Positions 1-8,221 of a stretch of 57,097 nucleotides of DNA are shown here, one piece after another. Origin of the DNA: an uncultured Allobaculum sp. (lineage in GTDB: Bacteria > Bacillota_I > Bacilli_A > Erysipelotrichales > Erysipelotrichaceae). The notes under the pieces are model-generated. The model was not told the DNA's origin, did no database searches, and saw nothing but the letters and a program-made list of their open reading frames with translations. Position 1 is the first letter of the stretch; each line of letters starts with the position of its first letter. The translations under genes were made by a program, and so were the position numbers. The stretch is from contig CAJTVE010000012.1 of NCBI GenBank assembly GCA_910579655.1, positions 1 to 57,097 of the forward strand, read 5' to 3'.

Positions 1-362
1 TTTAGTCCTTTGCGTTCTGTATTCAGGCCGCTGCCAACATCAGAAAAGATCATTGCGCCAGAAGCTTTCTGGCAGAGTCTGCCGATCTGTCTGTCCAGAT
101 CACCATGTTTCTTTTGATCATGGGAAGAAACCCTGGCATAGATAGCATTCTTTTTCTCGGAATTGTTCCATAACCCGAGTTTTTTCAGATAATCAATCAG
201 GTCTTTTTTATCGGCATACCAGAACCCGGAAACTGGATCCTGCACCATATTAATCATTCCCTTGTTTTTATGAAGGGCAATTGTATGGTAGTTTTTCCCT
301 ACAAGTTTTCCAATTTGTCCAGTGGTATAGCGTTCTCTTCTTAAGTCTTCAGGACCGATCAT
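1..362 (-). mobile_element. tnpA: IS607-family serine transposase (TnpA), 5' part, cut by window edge
   Basis: Reading leftwards from the ATG at 362, the first 120 codons encode a MerR-like helix-turn-helix segment (residues about 10-60, with YTTGQIGKLVGKNYHTIALH), then the start of a serine-recombinase catalytic domain (YARVSSHDQKKHGDLDRQIG, then DVGSGLN). The catalytic serine of this family is in the ARVSS motif. HTH first, resolvase second is the IS607 arrangement, as opposed to phage integrases or Tn3 resolvases. AGGAG lies 8 nt before the ATG. The gene leaves the window at its 3' side, where IS607 elements normally carry the RNA-guided nuclease gene tnpB, so whether the element is complete cannot be judged. 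IS607 elements have no terminal inverted repeats, and I could not place its end in 363-700. Confidence 0.88.
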
Positions 363-991
363 AACGTCATCTCCTGTTTGAATGATACCATAAAAAATCC
401 ACAATTCGTTGAATTATAAAATAGTTATATAAGAATATTGATATCTTGATTCGCCAAGATAAGGTAACAGTTGTGTACCCATGAATTCGTACAACGTTTT
501 TAGATCGACCCCTGAATCCGACAGGCAATGGAAGCGAGAAAATCGAAAAAGCATTAAGAAGCACGACAACTGACGAGTATTCTGAAAAAGATCCAGAGAC
601 TCGCCTCTTTGTCGTGCTTTGATTATCTATAAGGTGTAAACAGTAATGTTGTAAATAGCACCACATTGATCTATAGACAACAAAATCAAAAAAATAATAC
701 ACAATTCAAAAGCACCATGTTATAGTAAAAATGCAATCCATCTCTGCTAGAAGAATTGGATCTTACGCAAATGTAGTTTTTAACACTAATGATTCTGGTG
801 AATAAATAAGCTCGAATCATTCTTGTTGTTGATTAAGTGACATTACCTAATTTGAGATGAGTTTATCTATCGCATTTTGGATTATTATCATGAGCAGGAA
901 TTACTGTCATCGATAATAGTGATGATAGCTAAATACACTGTTTGCGTAAGAGCCTTTGGAAAAACGAACACCAGGAAGATGCGATATCAGG
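363..991. other. Intergenic stretch with decayed sequence, no convincing gene
   Basis: AT-rich DNA upstream of the IS607 transposase. Short open stretches on the plus strand near 500-640 (for example a run reading TTDEYSEKDPETRLFVVL before a stop) look protein-like but have no start codon or ribosome binding site and are in broken frames, as expected of an eroded gene or IS remnant. No tRNA, strong promoter or clear terminator was seen. One end of the IS607 element probably lies here. Confidence 0.4.
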
Positions 992-1108
992 ATGCTTGAC
1001 GGAAATACGGTATCTGCTTCTGTATCCTGGAAGAAATTAAAAAGACTTGAGTCATCGAATGGATGGCTTATTGATAAGCGACAAAACAATATTGTAAACA
1101 TTGAATAG
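992..1108 (+). pseudogene. 38-codon ORF, probable C-terminal remnant
   Basis: An open frame from an in-frame TAA near 953 to a TAG at 1106-1108 encodes a plausible amphipathic tail (SWKKLKRLESSNGWLIDK in the middle). The only ATG is at 992 and has no ribosome binding site, so this is more likely the 3' end of a lost gene than a small gene. It ends about 60 bp before the small membrane protein at 1167. I do not recognise the family. Confidence 0.25.
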
Positions 1109-1166
1109 GAGGTGTAGGCGGCAATTCCTCCCCACAACAAGCTATGGGGTTTCCTTGCCGCATTAG

Positions 1167-1379
1167 ATGACATCAAATTATTTAGATCCTGGAACCATTA
1201 TTTTCTTCTTAATATTATATATATTAGTTACATACTGGATTGCTAAAGCATTTCAATCTGTTTGTAAAATGAAAGGTTATAATAGTTTGTTGTATTTTTG
1301 GATTTGCATGGTTGTTCCCCTCGCTGGCTGGATTTTAGTAGCCGCTCTTCCAGTTAAAGAAGATAAGCGAAACACTTAA
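1167..1379 (+). CDS. Small two-helix membrane protein, unknown function
   Basis: 70 residues. Two hydrophobic segments (about residues 9-28, rich in I, F and L, and 42-61 with FWICMVVPLAGWILVAALPV) are separated by a basic loop (KAFQSVCKMKG), so it is probably a bitopic hairpin protein of the cytoplasmic membrane, ending in a charged tail. The hydrophobic pattern resembles small PLDc_N-type or superinfection-immunity-type membrane proteins, but no diagnostic motif allows a name. The ribosome binding site is weak. A strong hairpin terminator follows at 1455, which supports a real transcription unit. Confidence 0.55.
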   Translation: MTSNYLDPGTIIFFLILYILVTYWIAKAFQSVCKMKGYNSLLYFWICMVVPLAGWILVAALPVKEDKRNT

Positions 1380-1454
1380 CCTGAATTTCCGCCTCACATT
1401 CTTGTGGTGCAAATTAATCCCATGTATACATATACCACTTTTTGCAAGCAACTA

Positions 1455-1498
1455 AACAGTCCGGATAGCTGCGCAGCTATTCGGACTGTTTCATTTTT
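1455..1498 (+). terminator. Rho-independent terminator after the small membrane protein
   Basis: Near-perfect inverted repeat: AACAGTCCG and ATAGCTGC pair with GCAGCTAT and CGGACTGTT, an 18-bp-class stem with one mismatch. It is followed by TTTCATTTTT. It lies 75 bp downstream of the 1167-1379 gene on the same strand. Confidence 0.8.
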
Positions 1499-1884
1499 GA
1501 GTTATCCTGTTGTTAGCTGATATTGAAAGGAATGACAACACGCAAAACAAGACCCGCATCGTCGAATTGCAGCTCTAGCAGCCCCACTATGGGGATCATT
1601 GACTGTTTCGCTGCATCAGTCACGATCCTGCACAAATTACTTGCGTACATAAAAGCAGAGAACCTCTTTCGGCTCTCTGCTTTCTTTTCGCCAATCATGA
1701 AATTTCGACAGAAAGGATGAAGGTCGAGTGGCAGACTTTCCTTTTTCGATTTTGATCCCTCCTGATTTTTAAAGGGGGACTGGATCGGTTACTGATCGAA
1801 TGGAAAAGGAATTCATCTTTTCATCCCGTACTTCTCGTCTTCTTATTCAAGAGACTCAAATCCATCAAAGAAAAACAACTCTTC
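1499..1884. other. Intergenic stretch with a second hairpin and a possible gene remnant
   Basis: A hairpin at 1652-1683 (AAGCAGAGAACC pairing with GGCTCTCTGCTT, T-rich on the plus side) could act as a terminator. On the minus strand, 1513-1640 reads through as a plausible protein tail (AAKQSMIPIVGLLELQFDD in the middle) ending in a stop, but it has no start or ribosome binding site and runs into the hairpin. It may be the 3' end of a lost gene. Otherwise nothing is seen up to the end of the SGNH hydrolase gene. Confidence 0.35.
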
Positions 1885-2532
1885 TTATTGGACAGTCTGA
1901 CTGAAAATCTCCTGGATTTTATGACTGAGTGCCTGGGCCAGCATTTGATGGTTTGCTTCATCCATATGAATTCCATCAAAGTCACTGGCCTGGGCATATT
2001 TTGAAGCATCCAGAAAATAGACTGGATAAGGAGCAATCGCGTTTTGAATCTCATCCGCTAACAGTTTAGACTGCTCGACCGAATAGGCGTCGAAGGTACC
2101 GCCAGGACCCTGAAGTTCTGGCAGATGATCAGCGAGCAGGATTGGAGCCACCACCAGCAAAGCTGGCGTGGGCATTCCCTCGAAAAGGGTCGGATTCATA
2201 TATTCGCGTACATACTGGCGGATCCCATTGGCAATAAACCGGGCTGAAGAATGATAAGACGACTTTAAATCATTTGTTCCAAGCATAAGAACAATCAGAT
2301 CAAGGGGATGATGCGTCAGAATCGCGGTTTTAAAATCCTTAAAGCCGGATTTTTCGGGCTGGAAGGTATCGATGCACACCGCATTGCGTCCGGACAGACC
2401 TTCTTCAATAACTTCCAGCTCATCCAGGCCGCCATCCAGATGGCGGGTCCATCTTTCATCCATCCGGCGATATTCATAGGGGCAATATCCCCAGGTATTT
2501 GAATCTCCAAAGCATAAAATTCGTTTTGTCAT
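1885..2532 (-). CDS. SGNH/GDSL-family esterase
   Basis: 215 residues, cytoplasmic (no signal peptide). Block I GDSNTWG (residues 9-15) holds the nucleophile serine, block III GTND supplies the oxyanion Asn, and block V DGIHMDEANH supplies the catalytic Asp and His. The arrangement matches SGNH arylesterase/acyl-hydrolase proteins. AAGGAG lies 8 nt before the ATG. It is the last gene of the sialic-acid cluster, 147 bp after the RpiR regulator. Its place suggests removal of O-acetyl groups from imported sialic acids, a role filled elsewhere by NanS-type esterases, but the sequence alone does not show the substrate. Confidence 0.85.
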   Translation of the reverse strand: MTKRILCFGDSNTWGYCPYEYRRMDERWTRHLDGGLDELEVIEEGLSGRNAVCIDTFQPEKSGFKDFKTAILTHHPLDLIVLMLGTNDLKSSYHSSARFIANGIRQYVREYMNPTLFEGMPTPALLVVAPILLADHLPELQGPGGTFDAYSVEQSKLLADEIQNAIAPYPVYFLDASKYAQASDFDGIHMDEANHQMLAQALSHKIQEIFSQTVQ

Positions 2533-2679
2533 TCTGATTACTCCTTTTGTTCGACTATTGACTATTCTTCTTCAGTCTGTTCGCTTGTGCTTCGCATTCG
2601 ACTGCACTCTTATTCAATTTACTCGGCTTTCCATTCAGCCGCTCTGCTTTTCTGGCTGTTTACTGCTGCCTGCCCTGAC

Positions 2680-3540
2680 TCACTTTTGACTGCTATTTTG
2701 CTGGGCATCGCTTAGGACTCGATCACGTTCAACCATCTGGACAGTCTGGCCGTGCAGGTTTTCTTTTTCACTTCTGTTCTGGCGCATATAGGCCGCATAT
2801 AAAATATCAATCATCACCAGCAGCGGAAACTGCGGAGAGATCAGATTGCCGTGATTCAGATGCAAAAGCGAAGGAACAATGATCACTTCATCCACAAACT
2901 CCTTGAAACACTCACGGGGGCTGGAGGTGATCAGAACTGTTTTCGCTTTGCGCTGGTGGGCAACATGGAGATATTCGAGAAATTCTTGCCGCGTTCCTGA
3001 TAAAGAAAGACCAAAAACCAAATCCTGGTCGTCACGGAAAACCGAAATCATCCGCATCATATCGACATCATCAAAGGCCTCGATGCCGACACCAACCCGC
3101 ATAAATCGATAGGCCATTTCTCTGGCGGCATATCCCGATGACCCAATTCCACCTACATATACCCGTCTGGCCTCCGAAATCATCTGCGCCACTTTGCAGA
3201 TCTGTTCTTCCCGGATCAGGCTGTAGCTTTTCGTCAGCAGATCCTGATAGGCATTGAGTACCTGTAAGGAAGACTGGGCAATGTTTTCGCCGGTTTTCTT
3301 CATTTCCAGACTATTGCTGTACTGAAAGATAAATTCTCGATAGCCTTTAAACCCACATTTTTTGGCAAAGCGGACCAGAGTGGCTTCCGAAACCGCAAGC
3401 AGATGAGCCATTTCTTTTAATGAGAGATCATTTGGTTCATTTTCTTCAAGGAAATAGTGAGCAATTCCTTTTTCGGTCTGGGTCATATTGGAATAGGCGG
3501 CCTCAATTAGAGGCAGAGCCGATTTTTCTGTATACTGCAT
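2680..3540 (-). CDS. RpiR/MurR-family regulator of the sialic-acid genes
   Basis: 286 residues from the ATG at 3540, chosen because AAAGGAG lies 8 nt upstream; an earlier ATG at 3573 has no such site. The N-terminal HTH_6 domain (about 1-75, with LKEMAHLLAVSEATLVRFAK) is followed by a SIS sugar-phosphate-binding domain (about 110-240, with VYVGGIGSSGYAAREMAYRF and GLSLSGTRQEFLE). RpiR proteins in nan operons sense N-acetylmannosamine-6-phosphate or a related intermediate. Location after nanK, and palindromes of the RpiR type before nanE, make it the likely local repressor. It could instead be an activator. Confidence 0.88.
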   Translation of the reverse strand: MQYTEKSALPLIEAAYSNMTQTEKGIAHYFLEENEPNDLSLKEMAHLLAVSEATLVRFAKKCGFKGYREFIFQYSNSLEMKKTGENIAQSSLQVLNAYQDLLTKSYSLIREEQICKVAQMISEARRVYVGGIGSSGYAAREMAYRFMRVGVGIEAFDDVDMMRMISVFRDDQDLVFGLSLSGTRQEFLEYLHVAHQRKAKTVLITSSPRECFKEFVDEVIIVPSLLHLNHGNLISPQFPLLVMIDILYAAYMRQNRSEKENLHGQTVQMVERDRVLSDAQQNSSQK

Positions 3541-3630
3541 GAATACCACTCCTTTCTTTACCGCTTTGTCCAAATCTATAGGCGTGTACTTTCCTATAGA
3601 TCTACTTCAGTTCTATCAACCTTTTATATC

Positions 3631-3653
3631 TATATCGACATTTGCTCGATATA
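3631..3653. promoter_or_regulatory. Inverted repeat upstream of the RpiR gene, possible autoregulatory site
   Basis: TATATCGA and TCGATATA are separated by 7 bp, an exact 8-bp inverted repeat 91 bp before the regulator start and 44 bp after the nanK stop. It differs in sequence from the TGAAAT palindromes in front of nanE, so it may serve a different protein or act as a structural element. Confidence 0.4.
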
Positions 3654-3696
3654 TCAGACATTAACGATGGATCATCCTCTTGAATGCAAAAACTCA

Positions 3697-4590
3697 TCAG
3701 GCAAGATCGGGATGAGAATTCAGGAAATGAACCAGGGCCCCTTGCATGCCTGCTGCATTCTGGTGGCTGGCAAATTCAATCCGGGTGGACTCAGAAATCA
3801 GGGGAATCGATGCCTGGATAAAGCTTTTTTCGATCATTGGGCGCAAAATTTTGTCCTGAGCCATAATTCCGCCGCCAAGTACCACAACTTCCGGGTTAAG
3901 GATATAACAGATGGCTGCAATCCCCTGTCCAAGGTAGGTACACATCCGCTCAATTTCTTCCTGACAGATTTTGTCGCCAGCAGCCGCCAGTTCAAAAATT
4001 TTCCGGCCATTCCACTCTTCAATCGGTTCTTCTTTGCGTTTGGCAACATTGGCCGTCATCGCCGAAGTGGCAGCCAGTTTCTGGAAATGTTCTCCATATA
4101 ATGGCATATAACCCACTTCACAAGCTGAATACGTATTGCCATGAAGAAGCCGTCCATGATCAATAAAGCAGCCACCAATTCCTGTTCCAATTGTTAAAAC
4201 CAGAGCAGATCCGGCCCCTTTGGCACTGCCGCTTGCATATTCAGAAAGGCCGGCACAATTGACATCATTTTCAACTTCAACGGGCAGATTCAGACTGGCC
4301 AGTTCATCCCTGAAGCAGATTCCCGCATACCCTGGGATCGCATCGGATGCATATAAAATTGACGCGTTGTCTGTATCCACCATTCCTGCACTTGAAATGG
4401 CGACTCCTTTTACCTCTGGATATTCTTCCCTGCACTCAGCGGCCAGTCCACGCACTTTCTGTGCCAGAGCTTTGCCGCCCTTATTGGCGTGGGTCGGGGT
4501 TTCCTGGGCTTTTACGATCATTCCATCGCTTTGAACGACTCCATATTTAATGGCTGTTCCGCCAATATCAATGCAGATAAACTTATTCAT
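3697..4590 (-). CDS. nanK: ROK-family kinase, probable N-acetylmannosamine kinase
   Basis: 297 residues. The phosphate-1 motif DIGGTAIKYGVV (residues 8-19) and the phosphate-2/ROK core (LTIGTGIGGCFIDHGRLLHG) are clear. It would phosphorylate N-acetylmannosamine released by NanA to give the NanE substrate. The CxCGxxGC zinc motif typical of ROK sugar kinases is absent: the equivalent stretch reads CEVGYMPLYGEHFQKLAA, with a single cysteine, so this belongs to the zinc-free branch. AAGGAGA precedes the ATG by 7 nt. A terminator (4772) and a hairpin leader separate it from the upstream nan genes, which suggests separate or reduced expression. A beta-glucoside kinase is the main alternative, but context favours NanK. 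Confidence 0.85.
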   Translation of the reverse strand: MNKFICIDIGGTAIKYGVVQSDGMIVKAQETPTHANKGGKALAQKVRGLAAECREEYPEVKGVAISSAGMVDTDNASILYASDAIPGYAGICFRDELASLNLPVEVENDVNCAGLSEYASGSAKGAGSALVLTIGTGIGGCFIDHGRLLHGNTYSACEVGYMPLYGEHFQKLAATSAMTANVAKRKEEPIEEWNGRKIFELAAAGDKICQEEIERMCTYLGQGIAAICYILNPEVVVLGGGIMAQDKILRPMIEKSFIQASIPLISESTRIEFASHQNAAGMQGALVHFLNSHPDLA

Positions 4591-4641
4591 TTTTCTCTCT
4601 CCTTTTCATAGACCTTCTCATGTCTTTAAACCTTCATCTGC

Positions 4642-4719
4642 GAAGCTTTTCAAAGAATCGTTACGATAGCACGCCATTCCTGCCAACACGCCGGTTTCTC
4701 TCCGCTTTGAAAAAGCTTC
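4642..4719 (-). promoter_or_regulatory. Long inverted repeat in the nanK leader
   Basis: GAAGCTTTTCAAAG (from 4642) pairs with CTTTGAAAAAGCTTC (to 4719) with a one-base bulge, closing a loop of about 50 nt that holds a smaller inverted repeat ATCG-TTA-CGAT. On the minus strand it would form in the RNA 50-130 nt before the nanK start. It does not match a riboswitch class I know. Confidence 0.45.
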
Positions 4720-4771
4720 CAATTACTATTATTTTAGCCAGCACAGTCCATGATTGGAATCTGGCAGTAAA

Positions 4772-4802
4772 AAACCGTCTTCCGGTTTTTGAAAGACGGT
4801 TT
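4772..4802 (-). terminator. Terminator after the nanE-nanA-transporter-nanQ transcript
   Basis: On the minus strand AAACCGTCTT pairs with AAGACGGTTT and is followed by a run of six T. It lies 33 bp after the stop of the YhcH-type gene, between it and nanK, so it should end or attenuate transcription before nanK. Confidence 0.75.
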
Positions 4803-4834
4803 GATGATTCAAAGGGCTTGGTCAATCAATAGAA

Positions 4835-5290
4835 TCAGTCGATTTTGACTTTGAAAGTCGCTTTTTTGATCATTTCTGGCTGATCACCGGCTTTAACTGC
4901 GGTGCGATGAGCATCATTGGGATAGCAGACCAGAAAGTCACCTGGATTCATGATGACACTGGCCATCTTGTCTCCAAAGGCTGGCTGGAAATCCCCAGCC
5001 TTTTCATATTCGCCTTTCTCTAAATTTTCGAGGAAGTTCAGATCAATCTGTTCAGCCCCAGAAATGGGAACATGGACATCCAGATAGTCTTTATGAGCCT
5101 CCCAGAACCGTTCTTCCGGCGTTTTCGTCTCATAGCTGACGATGTTGACAAACAAGCGGTCACCATCAATCGGATGAGATCCATTTTCAAATGAAGCCAG
5201 GTCATGGCTTAAGGCAAAGTCAACAGCTTCTTGAACTCCGGCCTCCAGTTTTCCCTGGCTGGCCGGGTCAGCTAATCTTGCAAAAATCAT
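4835..5290 (-). CDS. YhcH/YjgK/YiaL-family protein (NanQ-type)
   Basis: 151 residues, the family's usual length. Recognised by YLDVHVPISGAEQID in mid-protein and GDFLVCYPNDAHRTA near the end, both typical of the cupin-like YhcH fold with metal-binding His/Glu residues. In E. coli the relative YhcH (NanQ) is reported to speed anomer conversion of sialic acid, so a role in handling imported N-acetylneuraminate fits. The start codon overlaps the transporter stop by 4 bp (ATGA), with AGGAGG inside the end of the transporter gene, so translation is probably coupled. Confidence 0.85.
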   Translation of the reverse strand: MIFARLADPASQGKLEAGVQEAVDFALSHDLASFENGSHPIDGDRLFVNIVSYETKTPEERFWEAHKDYLDVHVPISGAEQIDLNFLENLEKGEYEKAGDFQPAFGDKMASVIMNPGDFLVCYPNDAHRTAVKAGDQPEMIKKATFKVKID

Positions 5291-6852
5291 GCCATACCTC
5301 CTGCCGAAGCATCGCGGACTTCAGCAAGTCTTTCTTCGGTTTTGAGACCTTTTCTGAAATCAGCGTACACGGTAAACTTTGGTGCATCTGTTTTCTTGCC
5401 AGTCGCTTTGTTATACAGCCAGCTTGCCGGCAGGCCAACAGCCAGGCAGACAGAAATCGAGATCAGAGAATAAGACCAGATCGATACGTTGGTTGCATAG
5501 TATTTGACGATGATCATGACGATCGTTGAAGCGGCAAATCCTGCGAAAGCACCACATGCATTGGCTCTGCGGAAGAAAACACCCAGAATAAAGATACCAA
5601 CGAGAATTCCAAGAACAAGACCCATGAACCCGTTGAACCATTCGTAAGCCGAAGTAATTCCGCCAGAAGCCAGCAGCATTGCGACCACGATAGAGAAAAT
5701 TCCAACAGCAAGAGAAACATACTGACCAATTTTGGTCTGTTTTTCAAAGCTCATTTCTTTTTTGGTCAGGCGGGACTGAATATCCAGTGTCCAGGAGGAA
5801 GCAATGGAGTTCAGACCTGTAGAGAGTGTGGACTGTGCGGCCGCGTAGATGGCAGCAAGCAGCAGACCGGTAATTCCAACTGGAAGTTCAAAAGCAATAT
5901 AGGAAGCAAAGATCTGGTCCTGCGCAGCTGCTGGTGGAAGCGGATGCTGCTGATAGAAGACATACAGACCTGTGCCAATCAGGTAGAATGCAGTAGCAAG
6001 ACCGATGGAGAGGATTCCATTGGTACGCATCATTTTGTTCAGTTTCTTTGTATCGGTTGTGGTAACGAAACGCTGAACGATATCCTGGCTGGATACGTAA
6101 GAACCAAGCGTGTTGAGTCCGGCACCAAAAACCATCAGGAACACGGAATCACGAAGCAGGTTGGCATCAAAGATCGGCTGATCTGGAGCCAGGAATTTGT
6201 GTTCTGTCCAGAAGGAAGAGAAGACAGCACCTACACCACCGTCAATGTTGCTCATCAGGTAAACCAGCGCAAAGATAATGCCGACAATCAGTACAGATCC
6301 CTGAATGAAGTCAGTCCATAATACGGATTTCAGGCCACCTGTATAGGAGTAGATAATCGCAATGATTCCCATGATCAGAATCAGGATGTTGACGTTAATC
6401 CCGGTTAAGGATGCAAGGACCATGCAGGGCAGATACATGATGATGGACATTCTTCCGATCTGGTAGACGATGAACATCACCGCACCCAGAACGCGAAGGG
6501 CTTTGGATCCAAAACGCAGCTCAAGATAATGGTAAGCTGTGTCGATATCCAGTTTTGCATAAACGGGCAGGAAGTAGCGAATAGCCAACGGAATGGCAAT
6601 GAGCATACCGAGCTGGGCAAACCACATAATCCAGGTGCCGGCGTAGGAGTTTCCGGCCAGCGAGAGGAAGGAAATTGGGGAAAGCAGGGTGGCAAAAATT
6701 GATACAGAAGTTACCCACCAGGGGATGGTTCCGTCACCTTTGAAGTACTCCTTGCCTTTCATGTCTTTCTTGGCGAAAAACAGACCAGCTACAAGGACGG
6801 CTCCAAGGTAGACAACGAGGATGATAAAGTCATAGATCGTAAATCCTTGCAT
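5287..6852 (-). CDS. Sodium:solute symporter (SSS family), probable sialic-acid importer
   Basis: 521 residues with about 13 hydrophobic helices. The N-terminal segment (FIILVVYLGAVLVAGLFFA), then GKEYFKGDGTIPWWVTSVSI and SPISFLSLAGNSYAGTW, is typical of SSS proteins such as SiaT, where the unwound first helix and the eighth core helix form the sodium sites. It would couple sodium entry to uptake of N-acetylneuraminate in the cytoplasmic membrane. AAGGAG lies 7 nt before the ATG. It stands between nanA and the nanQ-type gene in one operon, and the context gives the substrate. No TRAP or ABC sialic-acid importer is present in the window. Confidence 0.88.
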   Translation of the reverse strand: MQGFTIYDFIILVVYLGAVLVAGLFFAKKDMKGKEYFKGDGTIPWWVTSVSIFATLLSPISFLSLAGNSYAGTWIMWFAQLGMLIAIPLAIRYFLPVYAKLDIDTAYHYLELRFGSKALRVLGAVMFIVYQIGRMSIIMYLPCMVLASLTGINVNILILIMGIIAIIYSYTGGLKSVLWTDFIQGSVLIVGIIFALVYLMSNIDGGVGAVFSSFWTEHKFLAPDQPIFDANLLRDSVFLMVFGAGLNTLGSYVSSQDIVQRFVTTTDTKKLNKMMRTNGILSIGLATAFYLIGTGLYVFYQQHPLPPAAAQDQIFASYIAFELPVGITGLLLAAIYAAAQSTLSTGLNSIASSWTLDIQSRLTKKEMSFEKQTKIGQYVSLAVGIFSIVVAMLLASGGITSAYEWFNGFMGLVLGILVGIFILGVFFRRANACGAFAGFAASTIVMIIVKYYATNVSIWSYSLISISVCLAVGLPASWLYNKATGKKTDAPKFTVYADFRKGLKTEERLAEVRDASAGGMA

Positions 6853-6936
6853 AATTTGTCTCCTTTATTTATTTGTGTATTGTTTGTGCGTCTTGATTGG
6901 ACGATTCGTATTTCGTCTGATTTCGAGAATTGGTCG

Positions 6937-6992
6937 TTGATCATGAATTGTTGATCATGAGTTACTCATTCATGAATTGCTGATCATTGATC
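6937..6992. repeat. Short degenerate repeats between nanA and the transporter gene
   Basis: TTGATCATGAATTG, TTGATCATGAGTT and TTCATGAATTGCTGATC follow each other with small changes. The unit contains the TGATCA palindrome, so alternative hairpins are possible in the RNA. It lies in the 346-bp gap between the two nan genes. Confidence 0.5.
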
Positions 6993-7049
6993 TCGGATGG
7001 CTTGAACTGACTCTTCGTGTCTGGTTGGACGATCTGACCGTCAGTTTTT

Positions 7050-7122
7050 TGGTCCGACCAGTGCCCGGCCCAAAGCGACGGCGTTTTGCGGTCGCTTTGC
7101 AGGGTAGTGGGCAATAGGACCA
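7050..7122 (-). promoter_or_regulatory. Nested stem-loop between nanA and the transporter gene
   Basis: Three collinear inverted repeats: TGGTCC with GGACCA, TGCCC with GGGCA, and AAAGCGAC with GTCGCTTT around an 11-nt loop. Together they make a 73-nt rod with internal loops. On the minus strand it is not followed by T residues, so it is more likely an mRNA-stability or processing element than a terminator. Confidence 0.6.
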
Positions 7123-7198
7123 GACGGAATCGAAGTTACGGCTTCAAACCTGTCTGAATTTGATTTATTTCTGGTTGTTTCTGGTTTCTGTTTTTTGT

Positions 7199-8116
7199 TT
7201 AGAGGTATTTAGCGCGGGCGTCGCGGATCATTTTAGCTGCTTCTTTAACGATGGCTTCATCTTCGGTGGCAAGTGGAGCAAGCGGGGCAGCAACACTTCC
7301 AAGTTCCAGGCCTTCGTTTTCTTTCAGGATGGCTTTAATGACTGCATACATATTTCCATGCGCGGAGCACATCTTGTAGATGATATTGTTGATGTCGTAC
7401 TGCATGGCTTTTGCCAGTTCCCATTCCTTGTTTTCAAGCGCTTCATTCATTTTTAAGAACAGATCTGGCATCACACCATAGGTACCGCCGATGCCGCCTT
7501 TAGCGCCCATCAGTCTTCCGGAAATGAACTGTTCATCTGGTCCGTTGAAGACAATGTAGTCATCGCCGCCATCGGCAACGAACATCTGAATGTCCTGCAC
7601 AGGCATCGAGGAGTTCTTAACGCCGATTACGTTCGGGTTTTTGCGCATTTCGGCATACAGAGCCGGAGTTAAGGCAACGCCAGCCAGCTGTGGAATGTTG
7701 TAGATCACAAAGTCCGTATTTGGAGCTGCTGCGGAGATGTCATTCCAGTATTTGGCGATGGCATGTTCTGGAAGCTTGAAGTAGATTGGTGGAATGGAAG
7801 CAATTGCATCGACACCCAGAGATTCTGCATGGCGGGCCAGTTCCTGACTTTCCTTGGTCGAGTTGCAGGCAACGTGAGCGATGACAGTTAAAGAACCATC
7901 GTTAGCTGCCATGACATTTTCCAGAACGGTTTTGCGCTGTTCAGGTGTGAGGTAGATGCATTCGCCGCTGCTTCCATTGACATAAACACCTTTGACACCC
8001 TTTTTAATGAAGTAGCGTGTTAAGTCCTGGACAGCTTCGGGGCTGATTTCGCCGTTTTCATCGAAGCAGGCATAGAATGCTGGAATCACACCTTCGTATT
8101 TCGTTAAGTCTCTCAT
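7199..8116 (-). CDS. nanA: N-acetylneuraminate lyase
   Basis: 305 residues from the ATG at 8116, chosen because AAGGAG lies 6 nt upstream; an upstream ATG at 8176 has no site. This DapA-superfamily TIM barrel cleaves N-acetylneuraminate to N-acetylmannosamine and pyruvate. Diagnostic parts are YVNGSSGE (carboxylate-binding GS[TS]GE motif near residue 46), IYNIPQLAGV with the catalytic Tyr, IGVKNSS with the Schiff-base Lys, and the downstream glycine-rich GAKGGIGGTYG. Flanked by nanE (105 bp upstream) and the transporter gene. The NAL branch, not DapA, is favoured by the motif and the operon. Confidence 0.93.
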   Translation of the reverse strand: MRDLTKYEGVIPAFYACFDENGEISPEAVQDLTRYFIKKGVKGVYVNGSSGECIYLTPEQRKTVLENVMAANDGSLTVIAHVACNSTKESQELARHAESLGVDAIASIPPIYFKLPEHAIAKYWNDISAAAPNTDFVIYNIPQLAGVALTPALYAEMRKNPNVIGVKNSSMPVQDIQMFVADGGDDYIVFNGPDEQFISGRLMGAKGGIGGTYGVMPDLFLKMNEALENKEWELAKAMQYDINNIIYKMCSAHGNMYAVIKAILKENEGLELGSVAAPLAPLATEDEAIVKEAAKMIRDARAKYL

Positions 8117-8221
8117 TTTGTTCTCCTTCTTGCTGCCAGTGGCAGATCTTTCTTCAAACATAGTTTTGGATTTCAATCCGTTTGGGGTTTCTGTTTCCTT
8201 TGTTTTTCACGTTTTCCGGCT

